DNA of 27,698 nt from Alteribacillus sp041949975 (GTDB lineage: Bacteria > Bacillota > Bacilli > Bacillales > Marinococcaceae), in contig NZ_JBHFQG010000040.1 of assembly GCF_041949975.1 (NCBI RefSeq), positions 1-27,698 on the forward strand. The letters are read 5' to 3'. This document shows positions 17,157 to 25,671 of this stretch, one piece after another. The stretch's first letter is position 1. Each line of letters begins with the position of its first letter. The notes below the pieces were generated by a model. It was given only the letters and a program-made list of their open reading frames with translations. It was not told the DNA's origin and did no database searches. A program made the position numbers and the translations under genes.

Positions 17157-17654
17157 AATATTGATGGTGTACTAAAGCCCGTACTCTTAATTGATCATAC
17201 CGTAGGAGACCAAATGCGTTCGTTCTCCTTAAATCATCGGATAAATCTAAATACCTCTCTAAATACCAGAGTTGCTTCTCAATTAACTCTTCATACCGTT
17301 TGTAAAAGACATGTTTCATCCGTTTATATTTCTTTCGATCATACTCATGGAACTCCTTCTGTTTTCGTCTTCACGCATTCTAATGCTCAATAAATATAGC
17401 GGAAAAAAGTGAAAATGATCTGCAATAATGATAGGGTTCCCTAATGCTTTTCGAACGGTAGACTTAAAGGCATAATTCATATCCATGATAACCATCTCCA
17501 CATCGAACCCCTTTTCCCGTAAGTAATTCTTCACGGTTTCAATGGATCGATTAGGAAAAATATCGAAAGGGGCGCCTGTGTCTCATCCGTAATGACCACT
17601 TCATTCTTCCCTTCATTCGTATCCCCTATAAATTCATCCATCGCAATCACTACT
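17157..17654 (-). pseudogene. ISL3-family transposase fragment, frameshifted
   Basis: Read on the minus strand, successive frames give PVVIAMDEFIGDTNEGKNEV, then KNYLREKGFDVEMVIMDMNY and AFKSTVRKALGNPIIIADHF, then EFHEYDRKKYKRMKHVFYKR and YEELIEKQLWYLERYLDLSD. This is the central DDE region of ISL3 transposases, where the aspartates of AMDEF and MDMN are catalytic candidates. Frameshifts are visible near 17550 and 17385. The N-terminal zinc-finger/HTH region and the C-terminus are not recognisable. Confidence 0.75.
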
Positions 17655-17784
17655 GGGGAAGTGCTTCACTCCCTTTAGGATTTGGTATTGATGTTTAATT
17701 AAAAATATTGTAAAATTTTTTTAAATTAAAAAATTTTAGCATGTAAAATATTTGTGTAATGAATAAATGCACCACACAAAATCC

Positions 17785-18458
17785 TAAGATTTCACATCAG
17801 ATATTAAGAGCCGTTTCAAAGAATTTCCGGAATGAAAGTCAATGCGGACACCTTTCTCGTAATCTAAGAAAGCTGTGATATCAGTTTTATGCAGCGTATT
17901 ACCGCTTTGCAGGTGCGAAAGATTTATGTAATATCTTCTTTTTTCACTGGAAGCTACGTTCTCCTCGCCGTGAAACGAGAGAAACGGTGTCGAAGGAAGC
18001 CGTTTATTAATCGCTTGATTTTTCTTGCTAAACAACTCAATCAAGTTAGTGAAGTAAAAGCTTTGGCTTGGGGAAGTCATAAAAAATGAAAAGATACGGA
18101 TTGTCCAATAAGGATTGAGTGACTTTGGCGTATGACTTCTTCCATTTTTCTACGAACTTTTCTAGCGCTTTGTGATCTTCTTTCTTGTCTTTAAAGCGAT
18201 AGAGTTTTTTAAATTCTCACAAATCTCATTACGGTCTGATACACGCACTATATGTAAGAGGTTTCTAGAAATATGACAAAACAAGCTTGGTATTTTCCTT
18301 CGAATAGACCGAGAGAATACTGTCTGTGACGCCTTTTAGTTATCTGAAATAAACAGAAGAACTTACTCTACCCCACGAGATTGAATATCTTCAAAAAACT
18401 CTTTCCACACATAAGCTAATTCTGTTGGAGCGACCGTATACCCCAACAAAATCCCCAT
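17785..18458 (-). pseudogene. IS256-family transposase fragment, frameshifted
   Basis: On the minus strand the peptides GILLGYTVAPTELAYVWKEF and FEDIQSRGVE, then CHISRNLLHIVRVSDRNEIC, then LEKFVEKWKKSYAKVTQSLL and finally TNLIELFSKKNQAINKR follow the order of the C-terminal half of IS256 (Transposase_mut) proteins. A stop after RGVE and several frameshifts break it. The region from 18060 down to 17785 is further diverged, but the TNLIE box is clear. Confidence 0.75.
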
Positions 18459-18498
18459 TTAATACAAGGAGAGGTATGGATTTATTTACACAAAATTA

Positions 18499-18528
18499 TT
18501 GACAATCCCAAAGATTAATTACTTTATT
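18499..18528 (+). promoter_or_regulatory. Candidate sigma-A promoter for the PucR gene
   Basis: TTGACA at 18499-18504 is followed after 17 bases by CTTTAT/TTTATT (18522-18528). The -35 is perfect and the -10 is weak, in a strongly AT-rich stretch about 85 bases before the start codon. Confidence 0.45.
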
Positions 18529-18610
18529 TTAAATTATATATAAAATCTACTACTTAAACTATTATTTCGCTTTCAATATCTTTTAAAATCATCATTGGAG
18601 GTAAAAATTA

Positions 18611-20299
18611 GTGCTTACAGTAAAAAATGTAATAGAACTCGATATATTAGAAGGTGCAATAGTAAGAACGGCTAAGCACAAGTTATCCAAGCAGCCAGTC
18701 GAGTGGGTATCTATTATGGATATACCTGTAGAGAATTATATTCGTAAAAATGAGTTTGTACTTAACATTGGGGCTGGTTCAGGTAAAGACATGAATATAT
18801 TTCATATGTTTGTTGAAAGTGTTTATGAATCAGGGGCATCAGCGCTTGCAATTGCAAAAGGAAAGTATATTATGGACATTCCACAAAGTGTTCTCTCTTT
18901 CGCAGAAGAAAAAGAGTTTCCAATTATAGAAATCCCGTGGGAAATTCGCTTTGCTGAAGTTATCCACTTTGTTATGAATGAAATAAAAAGAAGTCAAAAT
19001 GAAGAAATGCAAATAGTTGAAAATATCCAACAATACCTTTTAAATATGGTATTGCAGAATCCCAACCTATCAAAAGTAGCAAAATTTATTAGAGAGAAAT
19101 TAGGAAACCCTCTTATCATTGTAGACAAAACAGGAGAAATTAAAGGAAAAAGTAATAATGCTAGCGATCTGATGAAAAAATGGAACCTTTACCGAAAAAA
19201 TAATTTTAGTCCTCAAGCAATATCACTAACAAATGATCATCATCCATTACATGCCAGAGCTGAAAAAATAGAATTATTAAATCATGTTCTTCTACAATTC
19301 CCTATTGAGTCTTCAAATCGTATTCAAGGGTATATAACTATTGAGTTAAAAGATGAAGAGACAGTTGAGTCATTCTTAAATAATAAAAATGCTAGTATAC
19401 TAGAACAAGCATCAACAGTCCTTGCAATGTGGTTTCTTCGTGAAAGTGCCATTGAGGAAACAAAAACTAGACTTAGAGGAGATTTTGTTTGGAGCCTAGC
19501 AAAAGGAGAATTTTCAAGCTATAATCAAAAATTATCTCAGGCTAAATCACTTGGATACATATTAGAGACCTCATACATTTGTCTCGTGGGAACAGGTGAA
19601 AATTTTCAAGAACTTTATAAAAGAAACAAGACAGTTACCTCATACGAACGCTGGAAACAAAGTATAATTCATTTTATTCAAGATGAAATCTTTATTGGTT
19701 CCAATATTGTTAATCAAAAGGTAATGACGACTAATCATGGTAATGATATAATCCTATTTTTGGAGGCTCCTTTAGATACTTATAAGGAAAAAGCTTATAG
19801 CTTCCTTGAATTATTAAGCCGTCGTTTAAATAATTTATTACCTGGCTTAACTATTTCTTGGGGGATAGGTAGATGTCATGAGGGTGAAAATAGATTTATA
19901 GATAGCTTTAATGAAGCACAAGCAGCTCTAAAAATTGGTAGAAAAAAAGAAGGTCTAGGTTGTCGTATTAACTTTGATGATACAAGAATTGAACGTTCTC
20001 TTTTAAGAATTGCAAAAGATGAAGAAATGAATGACATCGTTAACCAGACCATTAAACCTCTCATAGAATACGATCAACAAAAAAACACGAATTTCATCGG
20101 GACAATAATAGCTTATAATGAAAATCAAGGCAAAATCAGCCAAACGGCAAGAAGTTTACATTTACATCGCCACTCTCTTCTTTATCGACTAAAGAAAATT
20201 GAGGGAATAGTTAATTTATCTATTATCGATCCTGAGGATAGATTTCTTTTAGAGTTATGTATTAAGTTATGGAAGTTAGAAGGAGAGATTGATACGTAA
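18611..20299 (+). CDS. PucR-family transcriptional regulator
   Basis: This 562-residue regulator has the PucR N-terminal domain (about 5-130), a GGDEF-like CdaR domain (about 280-410, including LSWGIGRCHEGENRFIDSF with AQAALKIGRK) and a C-terminal PucR HTH_30 (about 490-550, TARSLHLHRHSLLYRLKKIE). Family members activate or repress catabolic operons, often for purines, amino acids or their derivatives, in response to a pathway ligand. The start is GTG 18611, placed 8-9 bases after GGAGG (18597-18601). It stands upstream of and in the same direction as the DAO/ETF/M20/M24 operon, separated by a bidirectional terminator, so it is probably that operon's regulator. Confidence 0.9.
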   Translation: MLTVKNVIELDILEGAIVRTAKHKLSKQPVEWVSIMDIPVENYIRKNEFVLNIGAGSGKDMNIFHMFVESVYESGASALAIAKGKYIMDIPQSVLSFAEEKEFPIIEIPWEIRFAEVIHFVMNEIKRSQNEEMQIVENIQQYLLNMVLQNPNLSKVAKFIREKLGNPLIIVDKTGEIKGKSNNASDLMKKWNLYRKNNFSPQAISLTNDHHPLHARAEKIELLNHVLLQFPIESSNRIQGYITIELKDEETVESFLNNKNASILEQASTVLAMWFLRESAIEETKTRLRGDFVWSLAKGEFSSYNQKLSQAKSLGYILETSYICLVGTGENFQELYKRNKTVTSYERWKQSIIHFIQDEIFIGSNIVNQKVMTTNHGNDIILFLEAPLDTYKEKAYSFLELLSRRLNNLLPGLTISWGIGRCHEGENRFIDSFNEAQAALKIGRKKEGLGCRINFDDTRIERSLLRIAKDEEMNDIVNQTIKPLIEYDQQKNTNFIGTIIAYNENQGKISQTARSLHLHRHSLLYRLKKIEGIVNLSIIDPEDRFLLELCIKLWKLEGEIDT

Positions 20300-20895
20300 T
20301 AAACTTAAAAAACGACTCCAAATTTCCTGCCAATAAAAAGCTTTTCTTTGACTTTAATTCGTCTAATGTATTTGACTGTCTAAAGAAAGTTTCATGAAGT
20401 AAAAAAGAAATCGATTTAGCTTTTGCATTACAGCAATTAATTAATCATACAAATAATCAAAATTTATAGACCTATGACCTTCCTAGTATCAGTATTTATA
20501 GGTTGATTTTACTGGTTGTTAGACCTGCTTAACGTTGTAAATCCGCATTTTCCTGGTTGCTATTCCACCTCTGCGAAAGTTTTAAAAACGAACAAATGAT
20601 ATCCATATTATAAAAAGAAACAGTTTTTCCATTATGAAAAACTGTTTCTTTTTATATTGTAGATATTTATACATAACAGTTATTAAGTATATTATCGTAT
20701 GAACATAAAGAAAAAATATACATTTTTATAAAAATTATTTGCAACACGCAAAAATGTAGGACTTAAAAAAATAAAAATTCAACAAAATGTCGAATGACCA
20801 TTTCATCCTCCTAGAGATATTATTAATTTAAGATTTCAAGAAATAAGAAACTATTCTTAAAATTTATTCAACAAACAGAGAGAGGTGTGAAAAAC
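20300..20895. other. Regulatory gap upstream of the DAO operon
   Basis: About 590 bases without a gene. It holds a strong terminator at 20610-20655; the AT-rich stretch 20656-20890 should contain the operon promoter and the regulator's site, but no clear -35/-10 pair or PucR site stands out. The stretch 20300-20600 looks like decayed DNA of unknown origin. Confidence 0.4.
20610..20655 (+). terminator. Perfect 19-bp terminator hairpin
   Basis: ATAAAAAGAAACAGTTTTT (20610-20628) and AAAAACTGTTTCTTTTTAT (20637-20655) are exact reverse complements around an 8-base loop. The T-rich right arm provides the release tract, and symmetry makes it work in both directions. It isolates the PucR gene from the operon that follows. 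Confidence 0.8.
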
Positions 20896-22119
20896 ATGAA
20901 TAATTTACCAAACACTGCCAATGTAGTTGTTATCGGTGCGGGGTTAATGGGATGCAGTACAGCATTTGAATTAGCTAAAAAAAATGTTAAAAACATTGTT
21001 GTCTTAGAGAAAAATGCTATTGGTTCTGGAGCCACCGGTCAATCAAGTGGTGTTTTACGTGGCCATTATAGCTATGAAGAACTCACACGTATGGCAGTGC
21101 AAAGTCTAGAGACATTTAAGAATGCAGAAGATATTTTAGGAAATGATGTTGGCTATCAACCAGTAGGATATTTATTTGGAGTCGATCACAAAAATATTGA
21201 ATCTTTAGAAAAAAATGTAGCAATGCAAAAACAAAATGGTGTTAATACGGGAATGATATCAAAAGATGAAGTAAAAGAAATTTCTCCATATTTGGATACA
21301 GGTCAATTTGGAGCATTTGCTTTTGAACCCGAGGGTGGTTATGGGGATCCAGTCCTATTGAGTCAAGCATATGCAGATGCTGCTCGACAATTGGGTGTTA
21401 AAATTAAACAACATTGTGGTGTGAAACGAATCTTAACAAGTGAAGATGGAAGTTCAATTGTAGGGGTTGAAACGACAGATAATAACACAGTGTATACATC
21501 CACTGTCATTGTTTGTGCAGGAGTAGGAGCTCATCATTTAATGAAAAATGTAGGAGTTAAAGTGCCTATAAGAGGACAACGTGCTCAACTAATATATATT
21601 GATCCAGGTGCAGAAATAAAAAAAGCACCTTCTTTTGGAGATTTTATGCATGACCAGTACATTAAGCCTGAAGTAAGCAGCGGCCACCTATTATTAGGCA
21701 ATGCAGACCATGCTGCTCCTCAATTTATTGATCCAGTTGATTACGATGTAGATAATTATCCTAAGCATGCAACAGAGGAAGCGATTGAAAAGGCTATCGT
21801 TAAATTCTTACATTGTTTTCCGACACTTGATAAAGCTAAGCTGTTAGCTAGTTACTCGGCGGCATATGAAATAACACCAGACGGTATTCCTTATATTAGT
21901 CGGACACCAATAGAAGGGGCTTATTTATGTACTGGATTTAGTGGTCACGGATATAAAATTACTCCTGTGGTTGGTAAGTTGACTGCAGACTTAGTATTAG
22001 AAGGAAAAAGTAAACAAGAAGGTATAAGTCTTTCACCATTCCGACTAACTCGTTTTGAAGAACAAGACTTACTTAAGCCAAAACATCCATATACAACTAC
22101 TGTAAACAGCCATGTGTAA
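20896..22119 (+). CDS. FAD-dependent oxidoreductase, DAO family
   Basis: This 407-residue flavoprotein belongs to the D-amino acid oxidase/sarcosine oxidase-beta/dimethylglycine dehydrogenase-like family. The FAD-binding Rossmann motif is VVVIGAGLMG (GAGLMG at 14-19), followed by VLEKNAIGSGATGQSSGVLRG-like contact residues (GATGQSSG). The C-terminal FAD motif is GFSGHGYKITPVVGKL. Such enzymes oxidise C-N bonds of secondary or tertiary amino acids to imines. ETF genes directly follow, so electrons probably go to ETF rather than oxygen, making this a dehydrogenase. ATG 20896 is preferred to GTG 20887, because AGAGAGGTG (20879-20887) is properly spaced for it. The natural substrate, for example a sarcosine-type N-methyl amino acid, a diamino acid or a cyclic imino acid, cannot be read from sequence. 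Confidence 0.85.
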   Translation: MNNLPNTANVVVIGAGLMGCSTAFELAKKNVKNIVVLEKNAIGSGATGQSSGVLRGHYSYEELTRMAVQSLETFKNAEDILGNDVGYQPVGYLFGVDHKNIESLEKNVAMQKQNGVNTGMISKDEVKEISPYLDTGQFGAFAFEPEGGYGDPVLLSQAYADAARQLGVKIKQHCGVKRILTSEDGSSIVGVETTDNNTVYTSTVIVCAGVGAHHLMKNVGVKVPIRGQRAQLIYIDPGAEIKKAPSFGDFMHDQYIKPEVSSGHLLLGNADHAAPQFIDPVDYDVDNYPKHATEEAIEKAIVKFLHCFPTLDKAKLLASYSAAYEITPDGIPYISRTPIEGAYLCTGFSGHGYKITPVVGKLTADLVLEGKSKQEGISLSPFRLTRFEEQDLLKPKHPYTTTVNSHV

Positions 22120-22157
22120 CACATGTGTATGTAAATAACAAAGGAGGATTTAAATTT

Positions 22158-22928
22158 ATGAAAATTGCAGTCATTGTAAAACAAACCTTAGATTTAGAAG
22201 AACAAATCATTATAGAGGATTTGAAAATTGATAAAGAAAACGTCCAACTCATTCTTAACCCTTATGATGAATATGCAGTAGAGGAAGCAGTGAAATTAAA
22301 AGAAGAAAACGGTGGTGAAGTTACAGCTATCACTGTTGGACCGCCAGAAGCAGAAAGTGCTCTACGTACAGCTTTGGCAATGGGAGCAGATAAAGCAATG
22401 CTTATTGAAGAGGAAGAAGATCAGTTACTAGATGAAAATGGTATCGCTAAAGTTCTAGCTGCTGCAATACAAGACAATAAATATGACATTATACTTGGTG
22501 GTAATATGTCAGTGGATAATGGAGCCAGTCAAGTAGGTCCACGTGTAGCAGAAGAATTAGATATCCCTCATATTTCTACAATTACAAATCTTGAGGTAAA
22601 CGAGGAAACGGTTATAGCACAACGAGATGCAGAAGGTGACTTGGAAATCATAGAATCTTCTTTACCTATTCTTGTTACTGCTCAACAAGGTTTAAATGAG
22701 CCGCGTTATCCATCATTACCAGGGATCATGAAGGCTAAAAAGAAACCTTTAGAAGAAATAGAAATGGATGATTTAAATATTGATGAAGATAATATTCAAG
22801 CAAAATCAAAAATAGTCGATCTCTATTTACCGCCAAAAAAAGAAAAAGGCCGCATTTTTGATGGGGAGCTCAAAGATCAGGTTAAAGAATTAGTTTATGT
22901 ATTACGTGAAAAAAATAAAGTTGTTTAA
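22158..22928 (+). CDS. etfB: Electron transfer flavoprotein subunit beta
   Basis: This 256-residue protein carries ETF-beta features: the N-terminal KIAVIVKQTLD, NPYDEYAVEEAVKLKE, a TVGPPEAESALRTALAMGAD stretch typical of the AMP-binding fold, GGNMSVDNGASQVGPRVAEE, and the LPILVTAQQGLNEPRYPSLP signature. It forms a heterodimer with the alpha subunit and binds AMP structurally. AAAGGAGG at 22139-22146 fixes the start at ATG 22158 rather than 22125. It follows the DAO gene by 38 bases and precedes etfA by 14, a classic operon arrangement. It is likely dedicated to the neighbouring dehydrogenase rather than to fatty-acid oxidation. Confidence 0.93.
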   Translation: MKIAVIVKQTLDLEEQIIIEDLKIDKENVQLILNPYDEYAVEEAVKLKEENGGEVTAITVGPPEAESALRTALAMGADKAMLIEEEEDQLLDENGIAKVLAAAIQDNKYDIILGGNMSVDNGASQVGPRVAEELDIPHISTITNLEVNEETVIAQRDAEGDLEIIESSLPILVTAQQGLNEPRYPSLPGIMKAKKKPLEEIEMDDLNIDEDNIQAKSKIVDLYLPPKKEKGRIFDGELKDQVKELVYVLREKNKVV

Positions 22929-22942
22929 AGGAGGATAATAGA

Positions 22943-23926
22943 ATGACAAAAAAAGTACTTGTACTAGCAGAAGCTAAAAATGGAAAGCTAAGAAATGTGT
23001 CTTTTGAAGTTTTAACTGTTGCAAACCGTATCGCAAGCGATGTTGATATTAATGCTTGCATATTTGGAAGTAATGCAGAAAATTATAGTGAAGAACTTTC
23101 CAAATATGGAGCTCAGAAGGTATATATTACAGATAACGAAGAATTAAAAAATTATACACCAGATGGCTATAAACAAGCATTGTTACAAGTTATTGAAGAA
23201 GTTAATCCCGATGTTGTATTAACAGGACATACTTCTATTGGAAAAGACATTCTTCCTCGTGTAGCAGCACGGTTAAATGCAGCTTTAGTTTCTGATTGTA
23301 CGGATGTAGAAATGGATAATGGAATTGTATTTACAAGGCCAATTTATTCTGGAAAAACGTTTCAAAAGAAAAAAGTAAATGATGATCTCGTGATGGCTAC
23401 GATTCGCCCAAACAATATAGAAGCTATAGAAAATCCAGTTAATTCTGAAACAATTAAGCTGCTTGCGACCATTAAAGATTTACGTTCAGTAGTAAAAGAA
23501 GTGGTAAGTAAAGCTTCTGGAAAAGTTGATCTTTCAGAGGCAAAAGCAATCATTTCCGGAGGTCGGGGAGTAAAAAGTGCTGAAGGATTCAAACCATTAC
23601 AAGAGTTGGCTGATGTACTTGGAGGAGCCGTAGGCGCATCGCGTGCTGCTTGCGATGCTGACTATTGTGATTACTCTTTACAAATAGGGCAAACTGGAAA
23701 AGTGGTTACTCCAGATCTATATATAGCTTGTGGTATTTCTGGAGCAATACAGCATCTAGCTGGGATGTCGAGTTCAAAAGTGATTGTAGCGATAAATAAA
23801 GATCCTGAAGCGAATATCTTCCAAGTTTCAGACTATGGTATTGTTGGAGATTTATTTGAAGTAGTTCCTTTATTAACAGAAGAATTCAAGAAAGTGATCA
23901 ATGAAACCAAAACATTAGTAGAGTAA
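22943..23926 (+). CDS. etfA: Electron transfer flavoprotein subunit alpha
   Basis: This 327-residue protein is the FAD-binding alpha subunit of ETF. The C-terminal FAD domain shows GGRGVKSAEGF, LGGAVGASRAACDADY, IGQTGKVVTPDLYIACGISG, AIQHLAGM, AINKDPEANIFQVSDYGIVG and DLFEVVPLL, all family signatures in the usual order. The N-terminal half has the VLTGHTSIGKDILPRVAARL region, then TRPIYSGKTF. It accepts electrons from the flavoprotein dehydrogenase and passes them to a membrane quinone reductase. The AAAGGAGG before it gives strong initiation. No key motif is missing. Confidence 0.95.
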   Translation: MTKKVLVLAEAKNGKLRNVSFEVLTVANRIASDVDINACIFGSNAENYSEELSKYGAQKVYITDNEELKNYTPDGYKQALLQVIEEVNPDVVLTGHTSIGKDILPRVAARLNAALVSDCTDVEMDNGIVFTRPIYSGKTFQKKKVNDDLVMATIRPNNIEAIENPVNSETIKLLATIKDLRSVVKEVVSKASGKVDLSEAKAIISGGRGVKSAEGFKPLQELADVLGGAVGASRAACDADYCDYSLQIGQTGKVVTPDLYIACGISGAIQHLAGMSSSKVIVAINKDPEANIFQVSDYGIVGDLFEVVPLLTEEFKKVINETKTLVE

Positions 23927-23945
23927 ATAGTGAAAATTTTCAAAT

Positions 23946-23969
23946 AACCGGATGGCTTTGTCATCCGGT
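23946..23969 (+). other. Intercistronic hairpin after etfA
   Basis: ACCGGATG (23946-23953) and CATCCGGT (23962-23969) form an 8-bp GC-rich stem. It has no T-run, so it is more likely an mRNA-stability or processing element than a terminator, and could set different expression of ETF and the hydrolases downstream. Confidence 0.5.
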
Positions 23970-24022
23970 AAAACTATCATTATCTAGTAATTTTAGATGA
24001 ATTCATTCGGAAAATTAAAGAG

Positions 24023-25258
24023 GTGTTGAACAATGAAAAATGTAAAAAAAAAGTATTAGCAGAAGAAATTGTAGAATGGAGGCGTGATTTTCATAAATAC
24101 CCTGAACTTTCCTTTGAGGAAAAAAGAACATCTAAAATTGTTGCTGAATTCTTAAGTAGTTTAGGTTTATATGTTAAGGAAAATATTAATGGTCATGGCG
24201 TTACCGCAGATTTACTGGTCAAAGAAAATGGACCAACTATTGCTTTGCGTGCAGATATGGATGCTTTACCTATTCAAGAAGAAACAGAATTATCTTTTGC
24301 TTCCACTGTTCCAGGTGTAATGCATGCGTGTGGGCATGATGGTCATACTTCAATTTTGATGGGTGCTGCTAAACTATTAGCTTCAAATAGAGATAAATTA
24401 AATGGAAATATTAGATTTATCTTTCAACCTGCAGAGGAAGTTAATCCAGGTGGAGCGATTGGAATGATTAATAATGGTGTATTAGATGGAGTTGATGCAG
24501 TATTTGGACTGCATTTGTGGTCTGAATTACCATCTGGAACGTTTCGTACGTGCTATGGCCCAATGATGGCAGCAACTGATCAATTTAAGATTGAAGTCAA
24601 GGGAAAAGGCGGACATGGTGGAATGCCACATAAAACAACAGACTCAATTGTTATAGCTTCACATTTAATTATGTCTGCTCAGCACATAATTAGTCGTAAT
24701 ATTAATCCATTAGAGTCTGGCGTTATCACTTTTGGTAAGTTTGAGTCTGGTTCGGCTTTTAATATTATAGCAAATAAGGCTGTATTAGAAGGAACAGCAC
24801 GAAGCTTTACTCCAGAAGTAAGAGATATAATACAAACAAATATGGAAGAATTAGTTGATGGATTAAGAAAAATTTATGGAACGGACATTAAAGTAGATTA
24901 TAAACGTGGATACCCTGCGGTTGTAAATCATGAAAAAGAAGTTGATGTATTGTTAGATGCAGCAAGTAAGGTATTTGGATCTGAAAATACAGGGATAATG
25001 GAACCAAAGATGGTTGGTGAGGACTTTTCTTATTATTTAAAAGAAATTCCAGGGGCTTTTTGTTTCGTAGGAGCAGGTAAACCAAATCATCCTATGTATC
25101 CACATCATCACCCCCGTTTTCAGATTGATGAAAATGTATTGCCTGCAGCTTCAGAATGGTTTTATAAACTAGCTTTGAAATACTTTAGTGGATCATCTTC
25201 TGACTCTTCATATTTGGAAAACAGTGATAGGAGCACCAATGATGGAAAGGATGAATGA
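24023..25258 (+). CDS. M20-family amidohydrolase (N-acyl amino acid / hippurate hydrolase-like)
   Basis: This 411-residue cytosolic metallohydrolase belongs to M20D. It has RADMDALP (76-83), MHACGHDGHT with likely metal ligands C103 and H105, QPAEE (136-140) with catalytic and metal glutamates, GLHLWSELP with H164, GKGGHGGMPH (dimerisation lid), and a C-terminal HPMYPHHHPRFQID with the last ligand. It should cleave an amide of an N-acyl amino acid. Beside an ectoine-hydrolase-like gene it could act as the N-acetyl-diaminobutyrate deacetylase; this is inference. The start is odd. The open frame begins at GTG 24023, inside the AGAGGTG binding site. A well-placed ATG at 24033 is out of frame by one base across a run of nine As (24044-24052). 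The tail SSSDSSYLENSDRSTNDGKD overlaps the next gene. Confidence 0.88.
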   Translation: MLNNEKCKKKVLAEEIVEWRRDFHKYPELSFEEKRTSKIVAEFLSSLGLYVKENINGHGVTADLLVKENGPTIALRADMDALPIQEETELSFASTVPGVMHACGHDGHTSILMGAAKLLASNRDKLNGNIRFIFQPAEEVNPGGAIGMINNGVLDGVDAVFGLHLWSELPSGTFRTCYGPMMAATDQFKIEVKGKGGHGGMPHKTTDSIVIASHLIMSAQHIISRNINPLESGVITFGKFESGSAFNIIANKAVLEGTARSFTPEVRDIIQTNMEELVDGLRKIYGTDIKVDYKRGYPAVVNHEKEVDVLLDAASKVFGSENTGIMEPKMVGEDFSYYLKEIPGAFCFVGAGKPNHPMYPHHHPRFQIDENVLPAASEWFYKLALKYFSGSSSDSSYLENSDRSTNDGKDE

Positions 25259-25547
25259 TGTTATGACACTATTGGAACTTATCAATTTATTAGCTTTTCT
25301 TTTAGTAACAACATACGCAGTTTATTTATTTTGTTATTTAGTAAAAACTCGATATGAATATATTAAACTTGGGAAGAAAGTAGAATTTGATCGTAAATTT
25401 AAAGAGCGTTTTGGAGAAATAAAAGTTAATGTTTTTGGACAAAAGAAATTGATGAAAGATAAGAAAAGTGGAACCATCCATGTAATGATGTTTTATGGTT
25501 TTATCCTTGATCAGTTTGGAGCAATAGATTTTATACACACTCAATAA
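25239..25547 (+). pseudogene. Membrane Fe-S oxidoreductase, N-terminal fragment only
   Basis: The 102 residues from ATG 25239 contain one hydrophobic segment (LLELINLLAFLLVTTYAVYL) and then YIKLGKKVEF, VNVFGQKKLMKDKKSGTIHV and MMFYGFILDQFGAIDFI. This resembles the N-terminus of membrane heterodisulfide-reductase-like Fe-S proteins (about 650-700 residues, two 4Fe-4S sites plus CCG domains) that link ETF to quinone in amine-catabolic clusters. It stops at FIHTQ, where the protein should have more membrane segments and all its cofactor domains. Sequence after the stop (25548-25660) is AT-rich and unrelated, so the 3' 85% was probably deleted. The start overlaps the M20 gene by 20 bases, with GATAGGAG ahead of it, so the fragment is still likely to be translated. 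Confidence 0.65.
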
Positions 25548-25671
25548 TTTTTATTTTTTAATGTTCTGATTTTTTTATTATACTGCAACCTGTATAAATT
25601 ACCAAAATATAAATTCAACAAATTGTTAGATGATTGTTTTTTTAAAAGATTAGAATTGGAGGGGGAAAGTG

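Noticed and set aside
17046..17393. 115-codon + strand open frame
   Set aside because: It is the reverse of the decayed ISL3 transposase and its product has no domain-like pattern.
17784..18089. Open frames of 66 and 98 codons on both strands
   Set aside because: They are fragments or shadows of the broken IS256 transposase, apart from the short TNLIE box that belongs to it.
23946..23969. Terminator after etfA
   Set aside because: Good stem but no T-run, and the next genes have operon-like spacing, so I call it an intercistronic hairpin.
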